A DNA stretch of 64,000 nt from CAVRCT01 sp963719645 (GTDB lineage: Bacteria; Pseudomonadota; Gammaproteobacteria; DSM-16500). The notes below the pieces were generated by a model, which saw nothing but the letters and a program-made list of their open reading frames with translations, searched no databases and had not been told where the DNA came from. Both the position numbers and the translations under genes were made by a program. Location of the stretch: NCBI GenBank assembly GCA_963719645.1, contig CAVRCT010000008.1:1-64000 (forward strand), written 5' to 3'. Shown one piece after another: positions 53,829 to 62,848 of this stretch. Within the stretch, counting starts at the first letter, position 1. Every line of letters starts with the position of its first letter.

Positions 53829-55634
53829 TTAACCTCTTCTAGGACGATTGGCTGATCTCTCAGAGACCAGCTCTGCTGCTTTGCGCTTTTCCGCTGCTTT
53901 TTGTTTTGGTGTAGATTTGGTTTTTGGTGCAGGCTTAATTTTTGGCTTAGCTCTCCGCGCAGGGTTAGCTTCAGCACTCGATGTCGATGTATTATCGTTC
54001 CCAGACTGCGCAAGGTTTGTTAAAGACCTGGCAGCTGCCTCTAATGCTTTGTCCATACCATTGATAATGTATTGTGGCGGTGGTGGTTGCGGGCGATCCA
54101 ATACGAACGCTGGCAGCGATTGTGGAAGAGCGTTGCTCGAGGAAGAAGAAGATGATGATGACGATAAAGAATTTCTAGCAAAAAATCCCCCCGCAGGATT
54201 ACCCGGATTTCTCACACCGTTGCCATTCGTTAACAAGTTAGGTGTTGGGAAGGGAAGACCATGCGATAGCATAAAAGGTGATAAGTTAGGCATACTCAAA
54301 TTAGAATTGGATTGCATCGCAAAAAACTGCGTCAGAGAATGTGGATCTTGCGGCGAAAAACTATTCATGAAATTCTGTGGTGAAGTAGACATACCTAAAC
54401 TAGGAACTTGAAACGGGACTCCACTCATAAAATCAGGTTGCGGTAAAAAAGGCATACCTAACAGGCTCCCATTCCCAGTTGTTCCCGACAGGGACGCAAA
54501 AGGCAGGCTTGCGCTTGAACTGGCGCTCGGGTTCAGGTTCAGTGTTGCAGTCGGTGTCATATTCGAGTTTGAACTTGAGCTTGAACTTGAGCTAGAGCTC
54601 GCACTTTTTGACACCTCTGAATCTATCTCCATCGCGACTGCGCCTGGAGAACTTAAAGGTCGATGCGATCCATTTAATAAACTAAAAATTTCATTTGTTG
54701 ATGCCATTGTCGAGCGCGAAGTTGGAATGTGTGGTGGTGGAGCCAGGGATTGTGAATCGCTTGAAACGGCGGGTAGTAATTTCACCCCGTTTGATGCGTT
54801 ATTGCTTAACGGCTTGGGCAGAGACATTGCTGTCAGTTTTTCAATTTGCGCTTTCAATTCGCTATTTTCATTCTGTAACGTTGCAAATGCGGCTTTTTGT
54901 CTCGCTTCCTCTTCCGCACTTTTTGCTATTTCACTGGCTAAATTCTCTGCTTTTGATTCGGCGACATTCAGTCGACGCTGCATGTCCTCCATTTCGGATA
55001 GGAATTCTTCGGGGTCTACCGTGTTCCTGTCCAACAAACTATTTTGTTGCATGCCCGCTGTAGCAAATTGTAAAAGAGCTGCCAATTTTTCTGCATTTTC
55101 TCGTTGCCTCAGTTTAAATTGCGTATGCCATTCTGCTTGTTGTTTTTTTGCATCGTTTTCTAATTGGGATTTTTGCTGCTTTAAAATCTCTAGCTCTCCC
55201 AGCGAAGCTACTAAAAGCCTACCTTGTTCCTTATAGTCCCGTTGTGAACATTCAAGATCACTTTTAAATCGAGCATGGGTTAATCCCAATGTTTTATGCT
55301 GGTCTGTTAATTCAGCCAATTGTTTAGCGACTTCTGCTAACTCGGCTTTTTTTTCGTTGAGCTGCTGCGTTAAAGCAGATACATTTTCTGCCAGAGAATT
55401 ATTTTTTTGTTTTAATTCACCCTCTGATCTTTGTAAGTGTTGAACTTGTTGAGCTAATGCGCCCTGCTCGGCAACTAATGCATTGCATCGTAACTGTAGA
55501 TGCATGCGCGTTTCCCACGATGAGGATATTGCAAAACCATCCACCGCCAAAGAAGGCGTTGCATTCGTGTCTGCGCTCGATGGATAGTCGGAAGCGAAAA
55601 AATCATCGGTATTAAAACTTCGAGGTCCCGTCAT
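53829..55634 (-). CDS. 601-residue coiled-coil, Ser-rich protein, candidate nuclear effector
   Basis: Residues about 35-275 form a long coiled coil (LVAEQGALAQQVQHLQRSEG and the following Gln/Leu/Glu heptads). AVAMEIDSEVSK at about 340 is the cluster motif and is followed by a run of Ser. A Pro/Asn/Met/Phe-rich region follows, with another Ser run near 500. The tail is strongly basic (AKPKIKPAPKTKSTPKQKAA, then EKRKAAELVSERSANRPRRG). No signal peptide is present. The gene is divergent from the small coiled-coil gene at 55845. The fold suggests protein-protein contacts; no function can be given. Confidence 0.78.
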   Translation of the reverse strand: MTGPRSFNTDDFFASDYPSSADTNATPSLAVDGFAISSSWETRMHLQLRCNALVAEQGALAQQVQHLQRSEGELKQKNNSLAENVSALTQQLNEKKAELAEVAKQLAELTDQHKTLGLTHARFKSDLECSQRDYKEQGRLLVASLGELEILKQQKSQLENDAKKQQAEWHTQFKLRQRENAEKLAALLQFATAGMQQNSLLDRNTVDPEEFLSEMEDMQRRLNVAESKAENLASEIAKSAEEEARQKAAFATLQNENSELKAQIEKLTAMSLPKPLSNNASNGVKLLPAVSSDSQSLAPPPHIPTSRSTMASTNEIFSLLNGSHRPLSSPGAVAMEIDSEVSKSASSSSSSSSSSNSNMTPTATLNLNPSASSSASLPFASLSGTTGNGSLLGMPFLPQPDFMSGVPFQVPSLGMSTSPQNFMNSFSPQDPHSLTQFFAMQSNSNLSMPNLSPFMLSHGLPFPTPNLLTNGNGVRNPGNPAGGFFARNSLSSSSSSSSSSNALPQSLPAFVLDRPQPPPPQYIINGMDKALEAAARSLTNLAQSGNDNTSTSSAEANPARRAKPKIKPAPKTKSTPKQKAAEKRKAAELVSERSANRPRRG

Positions 55635-55844
55635 AAACTGTTATTCACTCCCACAACCGGTTGGATAAAATTTGGTCGTCCAAAATTGTTGAAAATTTTT
55701 ACTGGATATAATACTTCAACAAATGTAGAATAATAAACCATTTTTAATCAGATATAGCTTATATTTAAACAATTTTACCGTGGTGTAAAGAATATTTGTT
55801 AATTTTTTTTCCATTTTAATATTTTTTAGAGGTATAAATCAGCG
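55635..55844. other. AT-rich divergent intergenic region
   Basis: These 210 bases separate the 601-residue and the 168-residue coiled-coil genes and must hold promoters for both. GGATATAATA (about 55700) gives a plausible -10 on the plus strand, and TTTAATATT lies near 55818. No clear -35 or repeat is visible. Confidence 0.4.
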
Positions 55845-56351
55845 ATGAGCTCATCCAGAGATGAAGAAATAAATGCATTAAACCAGAGAGTGCAAACACT
55901 TCAGCAAAGACATTCTCAGTTAATGCAAACCCACTTAAAGCTCGGCTTTGAAAAAAATGAGCTAAAGACTTGTGTCGAGCAGCAGTCCGCAGAAACGAAT
56001 CGTTTAAAAAGTCTTTTACAAAGCGCAGAAGAGAGAGCGGCTTCATTAGAAACTGAAAACAAACGCATCCAAGAGCAGAGCGCGCGTCGCCACGAGCAGC
56101 ACTCTGCTGACATAAATCAATTAAGAACTCTCTTACACACAGCGCAAACAAGAGCAGCTTCTCTGGAAACTGAAAAAAATTCTCTTTTTGAAAAGGCACA
56201 ACAGCTTGGAAATAAATTCTTGCCACAATTCAAAGAATTACAATACCAAAATGCCCAACTCCGTGTTCAGGTAGAACAGCTACAAAAATCGAAACCCACA
56301 CAAGCCAATACAGCGAGCCCTGCATCATCCTCTCCAAGCAGGTTTTTCTGA
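55845..56351 (+). CDS. 168-residue coiled-coil protein with internal duplication
   Basis: The protein is almost entirely coiled coil. Two related blocks are visible: ETNRLKSLLQSAEERAASLE (about residue 48) and DINQLRTLLHTAQTRAASLE (about 92), each followed by TEN/TEK. The end has a short Ser/Pro stretch (ASPASSSPSRFF). The coil resembles that of the divergent 601-residue protein in composition, so the two may interact or share origin. It lacks the NLS-like and DVEM motifs of its neighbours. AGAGG lies 12 bases before the start, a rather long spacing. Confidence 0.75.
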   Translation: MSSSRDEEINALNQRVQTLQQRHSQLMQTHLKLGFEKNELKTCVEQQSAETNRLKSLLQSAEERAASLETENKRIQEQSARRHEQHSADINQLRTLLHTAQTRAASLETEKNSLFEKAQQLGNKFLPQFKELQYQNAQLRVQVEQLQKSKPTQANTASPASSSPSRFF

Positions 56352-56399
56352 AACAAGCATTCATCATCGCAATTTTTTGACATTAATAATGGTAATAAA

Positions 56400-57998
56400 A
56401 TGAGTAGAAATAGAGGGCAACCAATAGGGAGATCGTTTAAAGAGTTAAAAAAGGATTTTTTAGGAAAACAAGAAAGCGCCGTTCAAACGAAAATTGACTG
56501 TTTGCTATCAATCAATGATTTTCGATTTGAAAATAAATATTTGACTATTCAAACGCAGCAGCTTCTTCGAATGACTTCCGCTACAACCTGCATGTATACC
56601 CTCCGTGAAAAAGATGATAATGGCAATAAAAAAGGTTTTCCTCTGCCAATTATTCCTGGTCAACACTTCGTATGGGAAAAGATTAAAAAACCCGTTACCA
56701 CCTTTACGATTTTCCAAGACAATCAAATGGTTCTTGCAGGCTGGTTTTCATCAGGCATGCAACAACTGGCTGAGAATGCTGCGCTTAAAAAACAGATCGG
56801 CGAAGCTGAAATTACAAAAATCGAGCGGGGCAGAGGGAAAAACGGTATTACGTTTGACGAACTACGCATCATTGCGCTGACCATTTTTCGATTTGTAGGC
56901 GTGCGTCATTTCGGCATCGTTAATATCGTGGGCTTGCAAGGTATTTGTCAACTCTCAGACAATTCGTTGCTAAGCAGCCTTGCCCAACGGTTAGATAACC
57001 GTATGCTCGGCGTGATACCACTCGATATACTTTATCGATTAAAATACCGCGAATATTTTTATCCCAAACGGTTTGCCCACGCGAATGTCAACGTTGCGCC
57101 GCTGGAGGGTGAGTTGATGACAACTCGTCATGGCGGCGGAAATAATTACTCGCAAGATTGTGAGATAACAAAAGCCATTGACCAATTTTTTTCTTGCTTT
57201 ACGATGGCCGATTTTATTGTCGCGCAAGGAAAAAGAGCCGGTCAAATCGCAAAGAACGAAAAAAGCGAAGATATCCTCTTACTAAGGCGATTTCCGGAAG
57301 CGTTGCAAAAGATAGAAGAGTTTCTTTTAGCCGAAGAAAAGAAAGAATTATCCTCTCAATCAAATTCTCATGACACAGACGTTGAGATGGAGTCAAAAGC
57401 GGCTTGTGACCATGCAAATAAAAAAAGCGCCCGACTGTTTAGCGATTTTTATGTGAAACTTTCAAGCAATTCCAAAAAACAGGAAGAAAAGCGAGACAGC
57501 ACGACAAAAAATGAAAGAGCTTCCGTAGAATTAGCCGCATTTGTTTACATCATGTTAGTTAATTTGATTGACGATATCAAAAACAAAATACCTCTTCCAG
57601 AGGCCCGTGTGAAAAAACCAGTTTCCGATGCAAGTGCACTTGCTTCAACCAACAAGCTGGATGATTTTGAATATTATATTTATGCCATTCTTGCTAATTC
57701 TTTATTTCAAATGGGAACGATCTATTATCTGGGTGATAAAGAATATCAAGAGGAAAAACCGGCGGCACCTTCTTCATCTTCTTCATCTTCATCTTCCTCA
57801 TCATCATCGTCTGATAATGCAAAGACTAAACAGGTTGAAACGGGTTCTGTGCCTCCCACGTCTAAGCGCAAACAGAGAGACGAGGATCAAAATGACACAA
57901 ATGAAGCCGCTAAAAAAGATGAGAGTGAGAAACAACCCGCTAAGAAGCCCCGGCGCGAGTCTAAACAAAAAAAGGCTTCTGCAAAAAAAAGGGGGTAA
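56400..57998 (+). CDS. 532-residue Ser-rich protein, candidate nuclear effector (may continue past a slippery site)
   Basis: Residues 1-300 look globular, with SRNRGQPIGRSFKELKKDFL at the start. TDVEMESKAA (about 325) is the cluster motif; a helical region (350-455) follows. A run of about 14 Ser (459-473) is followed by a basic tail with SKRKQRDED, AKKPRRESKQKKASAKKRG. The stop TAA comes right after A8G5 (57983-57995); the frame one base further on stays open to 58860 and has the same serine-rich character. So the mature product may be about 820 residues if a slip occurs or if one base is wrong. Confidence 0.75.
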   Translation: MSRNRGQPIGRSFKELKKDFLGKQESAVQTKIDCLLSINDFRFENKYLTIQTQQLLRMTSATTCMYTLREKDDNGNKKGFPLPIIPGQHFVWEKIKKPVTTFTIFQDNQMVLAGWFSSGMQQLAENAALKKQIGEAEITKIERGRGKNGITFDELRIIALTIFRFVGVRHFGIVNIVGLQGICQLSDNSLLSSLAQRLDNRMLGVIPLDILYRLKYREYFYPKRFAHANVNVAPLEGELMTTRHGGGNNYSQDCEITKAIDQFFSCFTMADFIVAQGKRAGQIAKNEKSEDILLLRRFPEALQKIEEFLLAEEKKELSSQSNSHDTDVEMESKAACDHANKKSARLFSDFYVKLSSNSKKQEEKRDSTTKNERASVELAAFVYIMLVNLIDDIKNKIPLPEARVKKPVSDASALASTNKLDDFEYYIYAILANSLFQMGTIYYLGDKEYQEEKPAAPSSSSSSSSSSSSSSDNAKTKQVETGSVPPTSKRKQRDEDQNDTNEAAKKDESEKQPAKKPRRESKQKKASAKKRG

Positions 57999-58008
57999 AA
58001 AAACGCCC

Positions 58009-58860
58009 GTGTCGAGCAGTCTTGATAGCAGTGCTTCATCATCGGCATTCTCTTTGTCTGATGAAGCGAAAGCAGAGCAAACCGAAGCCGGATTTGAGAA
58101 TGGAACGAATGGATCTCCTGATAGTGATGTAGAGATGGCGGCTGGCGAGAACAGTGATGCTTCCGCTTCATCAGCGCTTTTAGCCGCGCCACCTGAGCAT
58201 TCATCAGAATTGAAACTGTTAGCGGCAGCATCGGCACCTCCTGCATTCTCATCGCTGCTAATGCCCCCTGCCTCATCGGCTTCGTCTTCATCCTCTGGGT
58301 CTTCATCATCCAATATGGAGATAGAGAAAGACGCAGATCTAAATGCTTCTTCATCAGCCACTGCGCCTCTGTCTCATTCGTTATCCGCATCACCCTTCTC
58401 GTCACGTTCATCGTCACCGTCTCTTCCTCGGGGAAGCTTTTTTTCACGCCCTGCTTTGATGAATGGACAACCAAGAGATGATAAAACGCCGCAGCCGAAT
58501 CTTGCTAATTATAACCAGCAAGTATTGACAGAAATAAGTCGTTCGGCCAACGGGTTAAAACAACTTTCCGAACAAGATTATTTAAGCTGGCACCAATCAC
58601 CGGAAGGACAAGAATTGAATTTTGATTTAGCGAAGACGGAGGTGGCTTTACTTGCAGTACAGCGTACGCGGAGCGCATTGAGTGCGTCCTCCTACAAAGA
58701 AGCAATGCAGTTGTTTCAGGCTGTTTCTGACTTTACTGCTTTTGTTAATAACGCGCAGCCGCAATTACAACCACCGTCATCGAGTAGTAGTAGTAGTAGC
58801 AGTAGCAGCAGCCTTGACGTCAGCTCAAATGGCGCTGCTTTAAGGAAGGGTTTTTCATAG
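58009..58860 (+). CDS. Serine-rich continuation frame after A8G5, or separate 283-residue protein
   Basis: The frame is open from inside the previous gene and becomes protein-like at KKTPVSSSLDSSASSSAFSL. It holds SDVEMAAGE and NMEIEKDAD, both cluster motifs, several Ser runs, and a short helical domain (NYNQQVLTEISRSANGLKQL to FQAVSDFTAFVNN) before a final Ser run coded by AGT/AGC triplets. A GTG at 58009 is the only plausible separate start (GGGGG 13 bases before). The more likely reading is a single gene with 56400-57998 joined by slippage or a sequence error. Confidence 0.6.
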   Translation: MSSSLDSSASSSAFSLSDEAKAEQTEAGFENGTNGSPDSDVEMAAGENSDASASSALLAAPPEHSSELKLLAAASAPPAFSSLLMPPASSASSSSSGSSSSNMEIEKDADLNASSSATAPLSHSLSASPFSSRSSSPSLPRGSFFSRPALMNGQPRDDKTPQPNLANYNQQVLTEISRSANGLKQLSEQDYLSWHQSPEGQELNFDLAKTEVALLAVQRTRSALSASSYKEAMQLFQAVSDFTAFVNNAQPQLQPPSSSSSSSSSSSSLDVSSNGAALRKGFS

Positions 58861-58910
58861 ATATCTACACAAGCGGTTCTGCTCTCTCAGATGTGCTGCC
58901 CCTCGCAACT

Positions 58911-58993
58911 GAGCCGCGACCGTTAGGGAGCGTCACGGAATCAGCGTTAATTTAAATCGCTGATTCCGTGACGCTCCCTAACGGTCGCGGCTC
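58911..58993. repeat. Perfect 36-bp-arm palindrome with RAYT-type ends
   Basis: GAGCCGCGACCGTTAGGGAG and CGTCACGGAATCAGCG on the left pair without mismatch with the right arm around TTAATTTAAAT. The outer half is the REP-like end of the 16041 element; the inner GTCACGGAATCAGCG is not. A partial copy lies at 62715-62786. It is the main content of 58861-59089. Confidence 0.85.
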
Positions 58994-59089
58994 AGATGTG
59001 AGGGGACGATCAGGGGCGCACAGTTGACGAAAATATATTAGATTTATATGATCAATTTTTTTTATAAATTACAAAACGAGGAATAAATT

Positions 59090-62000
59090 ATGTTTGGTAG
59101 TAGATCGAATAATGCGAGTTCGGCGTTAGCGCCTATGGATGAATCATCTGCTTCATCTTCTAGCAGTCATTCCACTGATGAGCTGCCACCATCACTTAGA
59201 GAATTAGAAGCAATGCTTCAGAATTCTCCCGCACCTATTCCGCTTATTCATTCCTCGTTACCCATTTCTTCACCCTCAAGCAGCAGCTTCACTGACTTTA
59301 AAATGCCAGATTCACTCATGCAGCTCGAAACAATGCTGCAAGAACCCACTCCTCTCATGCCTATTTCATTTGGATCAACTCATCAAAGTGAGCCTTTCAA
59401 TTTACCTCCGGTTGATTTTTCAAATTCGGGAAATGAAATGCCTGAAGAGGATGGATTACCCGAAATATCGCAAGCAGATGAAGACCGCGCATCCAGCAGA
59501 GCAGCGAGCTCAGACGGCGACATTGACATGAAAGCAGGTGATTTGAGTGGTCTCTTAACAAAAAGAAAAGCGGAGGATACGGTATCCGATGAGAAAAGCG
59601 CGAAAAGAGCACGTTTAGAACCAAGCATAAGTGCGAGCATAAGTTCTAGTAGTTCTAGTTCTAGTTCTAGTAATTCTAATAGTTCCAGTTCAGGCACAAA
59701 CAAAAGCACAAGTGAACAAAAGCAAAATCAAAACAGCGCAGCCCCAAGTAGCGTCAGAAGAAAAATACCTAAAAAACCACAATTTATGAAGAAGCCCGCT
59801 GAGTCAAAAAGAAGTACGAAAAATTTCATCGAGCCACAACCCGCAGGCAAACCAGTCTCTGCGCCTAAAAAACCAGCGAATGCCGCCAAACCAATGCAGC
59901 GACAACAAAGCGATGGAAAGGATGAAAAAAAAGAAGCGCCAGCAAATGCTGTTGAGAAAAACGTTCCGCCCGGATTTAAAGGCATCTTTCCAGCACATAT
60001 TAAGCCAAACGACAAATTGAAACCAGCAGATCTCAAAGCGCAATATGGCAAATATACAAAACGGTTAGCAGACGAAAAGATAAAAACTCCTAAAGAAGTG
60101 TTAGAAGCACAAAAGGATTCTAATCAGGAAGGACGGAAAATTTCGCTTCAATTGATAAAAGCACAGAGAGAGGGTAACGTAGCAGAAAAGAAAAAATTAT
60201 CGGCAGAATTAAAGGCTTTTACAAAAGAGGCGGGGACTAAAAAGCGCAAAGAAAAAGCGCGTACTGCCGCTATTGACGAACAAAAAAATTTGAGGGATAA
60301 ATTTCTCTTTTATGAAATGCCCCATCTATTTTCAAAATCACAAGATCAGTATCGATCTGGCAAAATCTTTTTAACACCCGAACTCTGGAACCATCCCAAG
60401 AAAGAAGTAAGAGAACTAAGAGAGTTACTGGATGCAGCGTCTCGCCACCTGAGAGGAAATTTAAAAAAAGAAACAAGCCCTATGTCAATTACGAGTCAAG
60501 AGAAGCGCAGGATAAGAGCCTATGTTCTCAAAAAGCTCCAACCAAAAGTGGACAGACTCAGAATACTTTCCGAGCAGGATTTATTTTCCCATGCCAAATT
60601 TGTCGTGGTGACCGGCGGATTCACTCCTGAAGAAATACCTTGGTTGAGAAAACACTATGATGAAACGTTTCAAAACGATTTTCATAAAAAAGGCAAGCAA
60701 GGATTACCAAGCCAAGAATATGCGTGTTTTTTTAAATATTACTGGTTACAAGAATGCTGGGCTCTACCCAATAAAGACAAGAGAGTACTTGACACTTATA
60801 ACTACGCACGTGAAGTCGCAGTAGCCGAGATGAAAAAAATTGATGAGAGAAATAAAAAAATTAAAGAGAGCAATAAATCCCTTAAGAGAATAAATAAAGA
60901 ACTGGCAAAAGAAAATAAACCTCGCAAAAAATTAGCGAAAACAAGAACCTATACTTTTAAAGAGGATCTTATTAATCCAAATGATATACCCGGTGCCATT
61001 ACGGAAAGACCTAAGTATCCTAAAAATCTTGATATAACAGAAATTAAGGGTGAAGATTTCCCTCTTTTTAAATTACCCGAGAGATTGCTACCGCCTGATT
61101 CGCAATATACTCCCCGTGAGTGTGAAATGGCCTATCACAAATTCGAAACGGCACAAACTAAGAAAGAGTCTACAATACTGTTTAATGCCTATAACCTTAC
61201 GGTTGAAAATATCAAAAAAGGCTTAGGCATACACAAAGAACTCTTAATTTTAGAAAAGCTTGATGAATATCTTCGCCTCAAACTTGCAGCACTCCATTCA
61301 GCCCGTTGTGAACTGAGCAGGCGCTTTCCACCGCAAAAAATTAGAGCGGCGATATATCTCGGTAATTATGATAAAACAGCACAAATCACCCATCTTAAAT
61401 ACATCATTTTACTTGGCGTTAACAAAAATGAATTTGAGAGACTTTATGATAAGTCGACGCCCGAAGAGCGGCAAAAACTCATCACTTATATCAAACGAAC
61501 CGACTCAAACAAAACGGAAGTAGAGAGAACGTATGATGCAGAAGCGACAGAGACAGATCGTAGGGAATTTGATTTTGCAGAAATAGCAAAATGGGTTGAA
61601 AAAATTCCTGACGATCATGCTGTGGTTCAAGCGCTCGGAAAAGAAATTATCCAGATGAACAACGTTAAAACGGATGGCAAATGGAAAACGGTACGCGGTG
61701 ACAAAGGATTGGTGTCTGCTGATGATAAAAAATCAGAAAAGTCGAAAGACGCTGAAAAATCGGATGAATCGGAGCAATCTGCAAAATCTAAAAAATCTAA
61801 AAAGAAGCCTGAGAAAGCAAAATCAAGCGAAGAAAAAGCGGATAACGATGACGACCTGGGTGCACAGCAGCTAAGTCTTAGACGCACCCAGCAAAAAAAT
61901 TATAAAGAAAAACATTCTGACGATGAAGAAGAAAGTGAAGAATCAGAATACTCTGCCACTTCCAGCGATGAAGAAACTGAAAACGAGCAGGAGAGCGATG

Positions 62001-62422
62001 ATGATATTGAAATGAGCGATGAAGAATCGTCTGATCTCTCATCTTCATCGAGCAAACGTGAAGAGGACGCTTCTGATACTGATGATGAAGAAGAAGATGA
62101 GAAGCAGAAAGCAGCCAAAAAATCTGCTAGAACAAAATCCGCTTCATCCGATGACGATGTTGAAATGGAGGATGCAGAAGCGGCTCCTAACCACTCTGCC
62201 TCGTCAAGCTCATCCTCTTCTTCGAGTTCTTCATCGAGTCGAGAGAAGACCCAACCCTCTAGCTTGAGCTTAGGAGCGGGAAAAGCATCGCTACCCAGTG
62301 TTGCGAAAGATCGCAATACTCTTTTTGGTAGCTCAGCAAGCAAAGCGGCGGTGGCATTAAAAAATAATGAAAAGCAGGCAACACAATCTGCACAAATTAA
62401 AAAAAGCAGCAAAAAAAGCTAA
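59090..62422 (+). CDS. 1110-residue Ser-rich protein with bipartite nuclear signal, candidate nuclear effector
   Basis: GAGGA lies nine bases before the ATG. The N-terminus has a duplicated short motif, SLRELEAMLQNS and SLMQLETMLQEP (residues 35-90). GDIDMKAG (143-150) is the cluster motif, and KRK (158-160) with KRAR (172-175) form a typical bipartite nuclear signal; poly-Ser follows (184-201). Residues 215-330 are Lys/Pro-rich. A large charged helical region covers about 330-870. The C-terminal 240 residues are acidic with DDIEMSDEESS and DDVEMEDAEA, further Ser runs, and a basic end (KKSSKKS). No enzyme family, signal peptide or membrane helix is recognised. It is the last gene of the island. 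Confidence 0.8.
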   Translation: MFGSRSNNASSALAPMDESSASSSSSHSTDELPPSLRELEAMLQNSPAPIPLIHSSLPISSPSSSSFTDFKMPDSLMQLETMLQEPTPLMPISFGSTHQSEPFNLPPVDFSNSGNEMPEEDGLPEISQADEDRASSRAASSDGDIDMKAGDLSGLLTKRKAEDTVSDEKSAKRARLEPSISASISSSSSSSSSSNSNSSSSGTNKSTSEQKQNQNSAAPSSVRRKIPKKPQFMKKPAESKRSTKNFIEPQPAGKPVSAPKKPANAAKPMQRQQSDGKDEKKEAPANAVEKNVPPGFKGIFPAHIKPNDKLKPADLKAQYGKYTKRLADEKIKTPKEVLEAQKDSNQEGRKISLQLIKAQREGNVAEKKKLSAELKAFTKEAGTKKRKEKARTAAIDEQKNLRDKFLFYEMPHLFSKSQDQYRSGKIFLTPELWNHPKKEVRELRELLDAASRHLRGNLKKETSPMSITSQEKRRIRAYVLKKLQPKVDRLRILSEQDLFSHAKFVVVTGGFTPEEIPWLRKHYDETFQNDFHKKGKQGLPSQEYACFFKYYWLQECWALPNKDKRVLDTYNYAREVAVAEMKKIDERNKKIKESNKSLKRINKELAKENKPRKKLAKTRTYTFKEDLINPNDIPGAITERPKYPKNLDITEIKGEDFPLFKLPERLLPPDSQYTPRECEMAYHKFETAQTKKESTILFNAYNLTVENIKKGLGIHKELLILEKLDEYLRLKLAALHSARCELSRRFPPQKIRAAIYLGNYDKTAQITHLKYIILLGVNKNEFERLYDKSTPEERQKLITYIKRTDSNKTEVERTYDAEATETDRREFDFAEIAKWVEKIPDDHAVVQALGKEIIQMNNVKTDGKWKTVRGDKGLVSADDKKSEKSKDAEKSDESEQSAKSKKSKKKPEKAKSSEEKADNDDDLGAQQLSLRRTQQKNYKEKHSDDEEESEESEYSATSSDEETENEQESDDDIEMSDEESSDLSSSSSKREEDASDTDDEEEDEKQKAAKKSARTKSASSDDDVEMEDAEAAPNHSASSSSSSSSSSSSSREKTQPSSLSLGAGKASLPSVAKDRNTLFGSSASKAAVALKNNEKQATQSAQIKKSSKKS

Positions 62423-62467
62423 TCAGGTTTTACCACCCTCCACTTGTGGCATCTTGCGTTACTTTTA

Positions 62468-62534
62468 GCGAGCACGGGTGCAACCCGGGGTTTTGAAGCT
62501 GTTTAAAAACCCCGGGTTGCACCTGGGCGACTCG
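62468..62534. repeat. GCCCGGGTGCAACCCGGGG-family palindrome, copy 3
   Basis: GCGAGCACGGGTGCAACCCG pairs with GGGTTGCACCTGGGCGACTCGC with a few mismatches. It follows the last serine-rich gene and may act as its terminator. Confidence 0.75.
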
Positions 62535-62542
62535 CTAACAAC

Positions 62543-62786
62543 TCCGTCATTGCGAGCCCCGCAGGGGCGCGGCAATCCAGTTTTTGAATTTGCAAAAATT
62601 TTGCAGTCCCGTAGGTTGGGTTGAGCGTTAGCGAAACCCAACGTTTTCGTGCATTCATCCATTGTTGGGTTTCGCTGACGCTCAACCCAACCTACATGAC
62701 TCGCTGGCACGCCTCGGAGTGTCACGGAATCAGCGATTAAAATTAACGCTGATTCCGTGACGCTCCCTAATGGTCGCGGCTCAGAA
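62543..62786. repeat. Cluster of three degenerate repeat types
   Basis: CCGTCATTGCGAGCCCCGCA (about 62543) belongs to the TCATTGCGAGG family. GTAGGTTGGGTTGAGCGTTA and its inverse (62609-62695) belong to the family at 10971. GTGTCACGGAATCAGCG with CGCTGATTCCGTGACGCTCC (62715-62786) is a truncated form of the 58911 palindrome. No gene is seen here. Confidence 0.72.
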
Positions 62787-62848
62787 GCGCTGGGAACACT
62801 CCACTTCTCTGCATATTGGCGATAAAAAAAACCAAATAATACATCACT

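Noticed and set aside
55800..55830. PmrA-type regulatory site (TTTAATATT) before the 168-residue gene
   Set aside because: Only one half-site is present in very AT-rich sequence; chance is likely.
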